Shown one piece after another: positions 31,293 to 40,000 of a stretch of 40,000 nt of DNA. The notes under the pieces were generated by a model. The model saw only the letters and a list, made by a program, of their open reading frames with translations, was not told the origin of the DNA and ran no database searches. Location: the NCBI RefSeq assembly GCF_964340395.1, contig NC_135559.1, positions 1,622,501 to 1,662,500 of the forward strand, given 5' to 3'. Positions within the stretch are counted from its first letter, which is position 1; every line of letters starts with the position of its first letter. This DNA is from Glandiceps talaboti (taxonomy: Eukaryota > Hemichordata > Enteropneusta > Spengelidae). A program made the translations under genes and the position numbers.

Positions 31293-31872
31293 GAGCAGTC
31301 GCCGGTTTCTTCACTGGAGAAATGAAAAACAAACAACAGTTTACAGCAGCGAGTATAATATTTCGCAAACAATGATTCGAAATTGTCTTTACTCATCGTA
31401 TACCTGTGAACCACGTGTAATGTTGTCTTTGGCTGACAAAAATGAAGTTCTAATAACGAACTAGAATTTTAAAAAAAACCTGTTATAATAGGTGAAGAAT
31501 CTCCTATGGGGATAGGGGATATTCCGGTTTTTAAACATCTCCTTTTTCTTCTGTTAAGCTTCTATTTTCTCACTATTCTTGTTCACCTCTCAGACAACTT
31601 AGCAGTTTTCTATAGTTGTCTGAGTTCCCCTGAAGTACATCAACTATGAAACTCCATAGATACAATTTTAAAATAGTTTACTTCAAAAGTGAAAACACCA
31701 AAACGTATTCTAACAAGACTGACGGTGAGGGCGATGTATACCATCCCCTGTTAGCCCACTAGATGTTTGCCGTTGAAAATACTCCTTTTGCCAAATCATG
31801 GAGTCTTTCCTGATTCGACGTACGCTAGTACACGGTCTATTTTGAGTCATGAGCACCTCATTTGAATTGTAA
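31293..31872. other. FBXO45 upstream flank
   Basis: No gene is recognised. The plus-strand frame at 31252-31464 overlaps the promoter and has no family features. AACTTAGCAGTTTTCTATAG-type sequence at about 31600 forms a weak local inverted repeat around CAGACAACT/AGTTGTCTG. Confidence 0.45.
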
Positions 31873-31875
31873 GGG

Positions 31876-31948
<73 letters not shown>

Positions 31949-31987
31949 TGTCTCTGTCTCTGTCTCTGTCTCTGTCTCTGTCTCTGT
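31873..31987. repeat. (AG)n then (TCTG)-type microsatellite
   Basis: About 73 bp of pure AG are followed by CTGTCT hexamers (31946-31987). Confidence 0.97.
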
Positions 31988-32640
31988 GTTTGACAAGTGT
32001 GTGAGCAATATGTACTAAAGGATGTAAAGAGAAACCTTAAGCTATGCTCTGAATATCGTCACTGTTGATAGGTGTATCTACTTCAAAGAGAGTGATGATA
32101 TCTCGTTTTGACACAAGATCTAGAGGCGAAAGCAACGTTAATCACCTATATAAACTGCATATAGTAAATAAGTTATATTTACATCAAATTACCTTCAAGT
32201 CATAAAACATGTTTTCCATGGTTTTACGAGTATTTAATAAGTATGGCTGTTAGTGGAGCCTTCGTGAATTTTACGACTTGCATTGTTCACTTGTTTTTTG
32301 AATTATTTTCGTCCTGTTTTGTTTAAAATTAGGTATAACAGCCCGAAAACTATTTTCCACTTTCCGAAAAGTACACATTTTTAGATTATTTTCATAAGAA
32401 AGATTCATAAATGAGTGTACGGTATCAATTTTGACATTTTTCCATGACAATTTTCAAGATTTTGTTTACTGTAGTCAAACCCTTTCATATACTGCAAAGA
32501 TTCCAGTGAAATAATGAAATCAACACACTGCAATGTATTTTTCAAAATATTTCCATCAAAATGTGTTAAAATTACATCTGAATTAAGATATTTATTAATT
32601 TTAGCAAATTTCCCTCATAATCAGTAAAATTGAACCTGTG

Positions 32641-32897
32641 TTAGTTGCAGGACTTGTCCTGAAGCTGAAAGGGGTGTGTCAGTTGCAGGAATTGTCCTGC
32701 AGCTGAAAGGGGTGTGTCAGATGCAGGAATTGTCCTGAGGCTGAAAGGGGTGTGTCAGTTGCAGGACTTGTCCTGAAGCTGAAAGGGGTGTGTCAGATGC
32801 AGGAATTGTCCTGAAGCTGAAAGGGGTGTGTCAGTTGCAGGAATTGTCCAGAAGCTGAAAGGGGTGTGTCAGTTGCAGGAATTGTCCTGCAGCTGAC
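32641..32897 (+). repeat. 38-bp minisatellite, seven copies, left arm
   Basis: The unit carries GTTGCAGGAATTGTCCTG and GCTGAAAGGGGTGTGTCA. CAGGACTTGTCCTG-type words within it are short palindromes. Confidence 0.96.
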
Positions 32898-33026
32898 ATT
32901 TGGTTGTACATGGACCTATGGGCATGGTCATTGTTGTTTGGGATATTGCACTCATTTTTGAACATGTACTCTCTTGCCTACCAGATGTTATTATGGCAAA
33001 AACACACTAGCATTTGGTTGTTGGAC

Positions 33027-33317
33027 TTAGTCATGGTTGCTAGGGCCAATTGTGTCAAAATATTTTGAATGAAATTTACAGAATAACACTTCAAGAAACC
33101 TCTCACCAAACGCCAGTCTTATTATTAACCACATAATTTTGGAGATAAATTTTTTTTGACCAAATTCACCTTTTAAGTTTTTATACTTAATTTTCATATT
33201 GCTGGTGGGATTATCCATATTGATTGACGTATAACATTTCTTCATCTCTACACTCCTAAATGCATCCGCATTAAATTTCAGCCAAATCCTCAGAGTAGTT
33301 TTTGAATAAACTGACAC
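33027..33317 (-). other. Unassigned 96-codon open frame in the centre of the foldback
   Basis: It occupies most of the unique centre and reads as a mixed, basic sequence (KKCYTSINMDNPTSNMKIK, KNLKGEFGQKKF) ending in TIGPSNHD. The frame opens with GTG inside the array, and the first ATG comes over 20 codons later. I recognise no family. It could be a relic of an element protein or chance. Confidence 0.25.
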
Positions 33318-33730
33318 ACCCCTTTCAGCTTCAGGACAATTCCTGCAACTGACACACCCCTTTCAGCTTCAGGACAATTCCTGCATCTGACACACCCCTT
33401 TCAGCTTCAGGACAAGTCCTGCAACTGACACACCCCTTTCAGCCTCAGGACAATTCCTGCATCTGACACACCCCTTTCAGCTTCAGGACAAGTCCTGCAA
33501 CTGACACACCCCTTTCAGCTTCAGGACAATTCCTGCATCTGACACACCCTTTCAGCTTCAGGACAAGTCCTGCAACTGACACACCCCTTTCAGCCTCAGG
33601 ACAATTCCTGCAGCTGACACACCCCTTTCAGCTTCAGGACAATTCCTGCATCTGACACACCCCTTTCAGCTTCAGGACAAGTCCTGCAACTGACACACCC
33701 CTTTCAGCTGCAGGACAATTCCTGCAACTG
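33311..33730 (-). repeat. 38-bp minisatellite, eleven copies, right arm, inverted
   Basis: Same unit as 32641-32897, in reverse complement (CTGACACACCCCTTTCAGC, CAGGACAATTCCTGCA). One unit has lost a C at about 33547. Confidence 0.96.
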
Positions 33731-34426
33731 ATAGCTGACCGACACACCAGTCTATGAAACATTTTATATTGTCCGGTAGAATTGCAGATTGGTGGAGGGG
33801 ACAATGACTTTTTTGTTATTTCCTCAAAAAATGCCTGATTTGTGTGACAGGGAAGTGAAATTGAAATTCTAACTTGGGAATTTTAGATTAAAACAACTGA
33901 CCTGAGAGATTTTGTTTTAAACTGTGATAATCTTACAGCAATTATATGAATTTTTATAATTTCACTGGCAATATTTCACTCTTTTTATGCCAAGGTTAAA
34001 AATCTCTGTTCTGAATTAAAAATATATTAATTTAGGTATGTGTATGATCAAGCTGACATTTTTTCATGTAGTTAAATGAATTGATGATTGCAGTTAAAAT
34101 ATGATGTACTTAACATTTTCAAGGTACAAACACTGAAGGAATATTCAAAAGTTGATCAACTGGATTTTACTTCAACAATTATTAAAAAATATTAGATTTT
34201 GTGCATTTTTTGCACTTTTTCCTACTACAATTGTGTAAAATACCAGGTTTTCGGAAATTGGAAAATTGTTTTCGGGCTGTTGTATATACAATTAGTACAA
34301 GGATGCCGCTGTCCGTCAATATTCATCGTAAATCAATGTGTCCTCCGATCCTGTGTAATAATTCGACATTCATAAGTTTCGTAGTTGATTCCATTGATAT
34401 CTATAGGCTCAATTTTCGTTGTTGTA

Positions 34427-35538
<1,112 letters not shown>

Positions 35539-35673
35539 GCTATGGATAGACAACATCCAATGTTTCTAGATGTGGACAGCCTAAAACTTTCATGCGTGTG
35601 CACTCGTTTGAGTGGTGATGTATTGCATCTAAACATAGCATACCTGAGTGCAGCAAAGGAGGCAATGCCACAG
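35539..35673 (+). CDS. Possible single exon of an unknown gene
   Basis: The interval between TTACATACAG and CAG|GTAATA is open in one frame for 45 codons and keeps phase 0 at both ends. Its translation contains DVDSLKLSCVCTRLSGDVLH and LSAAKEAMPQ. I recognise no family, and the opposite strand is also open (36017-35529), so chance is a real possibility. Confidence 0.18.
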
Positions 35674-36302
35674 GTAATAGCGGTATGTCTATTGATGATA
35701 AACGACAGAAATATCATTGAAAAAGAAAGACAATGCCATTTGAAAGGACGAAATAGTGAAAAGATATAATCATCATTACTATTGTGCTGACGATGACAAA
35801 TAAGCAGGAAGTCTGACATTAAATGTTTTACAGTTATTGTGAGTATGACAACTGATGGACGTTTACGATTCATATCACATCCATAATAGTCATTCAGTAA
35901 TATAAGGATACGGTCATTTGTGGAAAGAAATATAACTGTGGCCTTACGTGTGTTTTTTAAGACTATGCGAGTCTTTTTAGGATAATTATAGACCATCAGT
36001 CTATTTATCATTGACACTAGGTTAACTGTTTGATATTACATACGATGGATATGATGATTATGGCTCATTTATCATTCACCACAACTTCTAGGATATGACG
36101 TGGTTTTACACCTTTAGTATTCCATTCAATATAACTTACGTGGCATAGCAAATTAAAGTTATATGTATTACTGTCAATAGTCGGGCTAATAGTTGTAACG
36201 TTTGGGATATCTTGTATCTTATATTATAATATACCAATGGAAAACCAAATCTAGCATGATGGAAGTAACGACAATGTAACCCATGATTTTTTTCTACTGC
36301 TA
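35674..36302. other. Non-coding stretch, nothing recognised
   Basis: A 162-codon minus-strand frame covers 36017-35529 but shows no domain, no initiation context and no splice partner. Confidence 0.5.
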
Positions 36303-36760
36303 GTGATGGTGATGGTGATGGTGATGGTGATGGTGATGGTGATGGTGATGGTGGTGGTGATGGTGATGGTGGTGGTGGTGGTGGTGGTGGTGGTGGTGGT
36401 GGTGGTGGTGGTGGTGATGGTGGTGGTGGTGGTGGTGGTGGTGATGGTGGTGGTGGTGGTGGTGGTGGTGGTGATGGTGATGGTGGTGGTGATGGTGGTG
36501 GTGGTGGTGATGGTGATGGTGGTGGTGATGGTGGTGGTGGTGGTGGTGGTGATGGTGGTGGTGGTGGTGATGGTGGTGGTGGTGGTGGTGATGGTGATGG
36601 TGGTGGTGGTGGTGGTGGTGGTGGTGGTGGTGATGGTGGTAGTGGTGGTGGTGGTGGTGGTGGTGGTGGTGGTGGTGGTGGTGGTGATGTTGATGTTGAT
36701 GGTGATGGTGATGGTGATGTTGATGGTGATGTTGATGGGGATGGGGATGGTGATGGTGGA
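36303..36760. repeat. (GGT/GAT)n repeat tract
   Basis: About 458 bp of GGT and GAT triplets. It yields a poly-Pro/Ser frame on the minus strand (36819-36136) and a poly-Val/Met frame on the plus strand; both are artefacts of triplet repeats. Confidence 0.96.
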
Positions 36761-36861
36761 ATAAAAGTCAATTTTCTGATGTGCTGCTTTTTTAATTTTC
36801 CCCTATATCGACTATACAAAGAATAACATGTAGTCCCCTTTTCAGTAACTACCTTATACTG

Positions 36862-37142
<281 letters not shown>

Positions 37143-38752
37143 AAAAGATTCGAATATATCCACACAATTTTATCTGAAACCACGTTTCTGCTATGCCGCT
37201 GAGCAAGAGTCGGTTGTAATCGAATGTTACGGATTAAACAGCTCCTCCAAATAGATTCATTCGTCTTGTTCTCGAGATGCAAAAAGATCAATGTCAAGGT
37301 TTAGGTCAAAGGTCAAAAAATGTTGAAATGTTTTGTTTTTCAACAGAGATTAAGATTTATAGCAACAATCCATACATTTTCTCTGGGGGGGGGGGGTTTC
37401 AGTGTTTGGAAATGAAAGCTGGTTTGTGATTTTAGCTTGACAAAGAGTGTTTTCATTAAATAAACTCCTGGAAGAGGCTAGCTAGAGTGCCTGTCACTTG
37501 ATTGTCATGTTTTTTGGTGTTATGTTTTAGGAATACCATTTAACATATAATATTCAAGTGTGTCCAGAAGAAACATTCCATCACCATTTCATATTTCACA
37601 GTACACCATAAACGTTGACAATTATCATGGAACGTCAACAGATAACCCCATTAATATCATATAGAATACATAGGTAGACATTATTTACATCCCATAATAT
37701 CATAAACTTCATCAAACGCTGACTTATATGTACACCTGATAATAAGGAGACTTTGTTTAATTAACCCCTCTGACAAGGGGGTGGGGGAGGAGGGCTTTCA
37801 AAAACCCTACAACAAAATTACTGCATTGAAATGAGCCAAGTAGTAAGACTAAAACTAATGAATTCGTTTCCATGACAACATGGACGTCATCATATACGAA
37901 TGACTATTCGTATAGCGGCCACTACCACATCCAAGTGGCCCATATAATATATTTGAACTATACATAGATTCAATCTATTGAATGTTCGAAGGCACGTTTC
38001 TGTCCGATGATATCTCTTTTAATTAGTCTTATCAGCAAAGAGATCCAACAGAAATGTGACAAAAACGCACTGATTAATTCGAACACCTATGATAGATGTG
38101 AATCTCCTTGTAATCCTCATCAATAGCATGTATTTATCAGTCATGTTATATTAATGTGTGTATTTATCAAAATATGATACGAAATGTCCTCAACTGTTAG
38201 TATGATTTTAAGGTCACACGATAACATTGTAACAGGTGGAGTTGACACTATAAATATTCCAGGAATCACATCCCTGAATATTGGAACGTGATAATTAAGT
38301 GACATGGGCAGGAGTTGCCACAGTTAAAAACTTGAAATGGGGCTAATTATCTGTTATGGATTCTATCTGGATTTCAATGTCATACACATCAATGCCAATA
38401 CTACACACGCTGTTAGAAATTATTATCAAAAAACCATAAAACGTCCAACCAGCTTTTCAGTTATGCTTCATCAGGCGAAAAAAAATTGCGGAACAGATGA
38501 ACTGACGATCAAACACTACGATAAATGTTCATGCACATGTGTACATTGCAAAACTCAAATAACAGCACAGATAAAATAAACAACTTATATACAAAAACAC
38601 ACACATTAAGTACATTGGCAATAAGCTAATAAAACAATCACAGCTCTGCGTTATAAAAACGTTCCTTTCAGGACTTCAGAAATATAATTTACATTATTAG
38701 TGTATTTGTTGTATTTATTATTGTAAATACTGCTTTGTGGGAAATATCATCA
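37143..38752. other. Non-coding stretch with a perfect DR1 and a 9-bp hairpin
   Basis: AGGTCAAAGGTCA, an exact DR1, lies at 37303-37315, and TATACGAAT pairs with ATTCGTATA around GACT at 37893-37914. A run of 12 G occurs near 37385. On the minus strand near 38475 a CTGATGA..GAAAA pair weakly recalls the hammerhead-like motif. No gene is recognised. Confidence 0.5.
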
Positions 38753-39405
38753 TGTGCTGAACCAATGCACAAACCAACGCCGAATACATCACAATCTGTG
38801 TTGAACCAATGCACAAACCAACGCCGAATACATCACAATATGTGTTGAACCAATGCACAAACCAACGCCGAATACATCACAATCTGTGTTGAACCAATGC
38901 ACAAACCAACGCCGAATACATCACAATATGTGTTGAACCAAAGCACAAACCAACGCCGAATACATCACAATCTGTGTTGAACCAAAGCACAAACCAACGC
39001 CGAATACATCACAATCTGTGTTGAACCAATGCACAAACCAACGCCGAATACATCACAATATGTGTTGAACCAATGCACAAACCAACGCCGAATACATCAC
39101 AATCTGTGTTGAACCAATGCACAAACCAACGCCGAATACATCACAATATGTGTTGAACCAAAGCACAAACCAACGCCGAATACATCACAATCTGTGTTGA
39201 ACCAATGCACAAACCAACGCCGAATACATCACAATCTGTGTTGAACCAATGCACAAACCAACGCCGAATTATACATCACAATCTGTGTTGAACCAATGCA
39301 CAAACCAACGCCGAATTATACATCACAATCTGTGTTGAACCAATGCACAAACCAACGCCGAATACATCACAATCTGTGTTGAACCAATGCATAAACCATC
39401 ATTAC
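38753..39405. repeat. 44-bp minisatellite, 14 copies plus a partial
   Basis: The unit includes TTGAACCAATGCACAAACCA and CGCCGAATACATCACAATCT. Variants (AATATGTG versus AATCTGTG, CAAAGCAC versus CAATGCAC, and a 3-bp TTA insertion in two adjacent units) are patterned, so blocks of several units have been copied. Confidence 0.96.
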
Positions 39406-39485
39406 ATATATATGGAATACATTGCATACCTAATTACATATGTAGAATGCATTGCATACACATCATTACAATATGTAGAATACAT
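39405..39485. repeat. Short degenerate repeat, about three copies
   Basis: ATTACATATATATGGAATACATTGC, here described by its first half only (ATTACATATATATGG), recurs in altered form at about 39430 and 39463 with GTAGAATRCAT words. Confidence 0.6.
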
Positions 39486-39489
39486 GCAT

Positions 39490-39584
39490 GTGTGTGTGTA
39501 TGTATGTATGTATGTATGTATGTACGTACGTACGTATGTATGTATGTATGTATGTATGTATGTATGTATGTATGTATGTATGTA
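39490..39584. repeat. (GTAT)n microsatellite with (GTAC)n block
   Basis: The same design as the oxidase-intron array: a GTAT tract with a short GTAC block (about 39522-39535). Confidence 0.97.
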
Positions 39585-39585
39585 T

Positions 39586-40000
39586 CATACAACTTTTTTG
39601 ACAATATCATGATTACTAGTCACTTTACATACTACACAGATTTAGCAAAAAAATATAATGGTTGGCGGTCGACATCACAAGAGATGAAGTTACTTATATG
39701 ATGGACCATTTAGGACCACAATGTCATGTCAGGACAGCATTAGAATTTGAAACGATGGAATTCAGACGCATTGAAGTGGTATAAACATATGTTTCGATGA
39801 AAGTTAATAATGAAAACGCTGTAGCATCTAGATTTTTTTGAACAGAAAAGATAAATTTTAATTCTTTGTAATGCGGTGATATTCAGACATACTGAATCCC
39901 TTTTTGCCGATTGAACTGAATTGTAGACATTGAGGCCCAGTGTACACATGTATCAAATACAAAATAGGGATTTGACGTTAAATGGCGTTAAAACTGTTTG
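39586..40000. other. Non-coding end of window
   Basis: Nothing recognised; the 69-codon minus-strand frame at 39949-39740 has no support. Confidence 0.5.

Larger units (their letters stand above)
32210..34410. mobile_element. Foldback element with inverted arrays of one 38-bp unit
   Basis: The outer ends are firm at 32337-32370 and 34248-34282, where AACAGCCCGAAAAC and TTTCCGAAAA pair with their reverse complements; weaker matching continues outward. The inner left array (32641-32897, seven units) and inner right array (33311-33730, eleven units) are the same 38-bp unit in opposite orientation. About 410 bp of unique DNA separates them. This is the layout of Foldback/Galileo-type elements. 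No transposase is visible. Confidence 0.75.

Noticed and set aside
36136-36819. 227-codon Pro/Ser-rich frame
   Set aside because: Generated by GGT/GAT triplets; its unique ends show no domain or splice context.
38753-39405. CRISPR array
   Set aside because: Regular units but no variable spacers; this is a eukaryotic minisatellite, as are the other arrays.

Overview
This is a window of animal nuclear DNA. It is AT-rich, its genes have spliceosomal introns with GT/AG boundaries, and it is crowded with microsatellites, minisatellites and short inverted-repeat elements. A laccase-type multicopper oxidase, a single-exon rhodopsin-class receptor, an FBXO45/Fsn orthologue and CR1/L2-type LINE ends together point to an invertebrate bilaterian, probably marine (a lophotrochozoan or an invertebrate deuterostome). 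The sequence alone does not let me name the species.

Three protein genes are well supported. (1) Plus strand, 1832-6588: five exons of a multicopper oxidase. All four copper-binding motifs are present, and the join stays in frame to a stop. The 5' end is missing, so the first exon(s) should lie upstream of the window. (2) Minus strand, 10411-9413: an intronless 332-residue class A GPCR, probably an orphan peptide-type receptor. (3) Minus strand, 31265-21455: a complete two-exon FBXO45/Fsn gene (F-box plus SPRY, 252 residues) split by an intron of about 9 kb. I see no functional link between the three; they look like ordinary neighbours.

The rest is repeat landscape. The oxidase introns hold (GTAT)n, (AC)n and (TTCR)n tracts, a 21-bp minisatellite of about 40 copies, an element of about 390 bp with long terminal inverted repeats, and a LINE tail. 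From 10.4 to 21.4 kb there is no recognisable gene. That stretch holds a cluster of perfect CArG boxes, two foldback elements (15.5-16.1 and 16.9-17.4 kb), a palindromic MITE with a 9-bp target duplication (18.3-18.5 kb), a 59-bp array inside a third foldback (18.8-19.8 kb) and a 48-bp array (20.4-20.9 kb). The FBXO45 intron carries a 46-bp array, a foldback of about 1.1 kb, a duplicated flank around a (CT)n tract, a truncated LINE, a hammerhead-like motif, and two short elements with CAGGG ends and 5-bp target duplications. Beyond FBXO45 (31.3-40 kb) there is a foldback of about 2 kb whose arms are inverted arrays of one 38-bp unit, two long (AT)n tracts, a (GGT/GAT)n tract, (TC)n and (AATC/AACC)n tracts, and a 44-bp array.

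The most unusual theme is the recurrence of foldback elements whose arms are tandem minisatellites facing each other in inverted orientation, at three places in 17 kb. That architecture resembles Foldback/Galileo elements of Drosophila. The other strong signals are the CArG cluster, a sharply localised excess of the palindrome TACATGTA over 18.2-28.8 kb, and a LINE 3' hairpin whose stem shows compensatory changes between copies.
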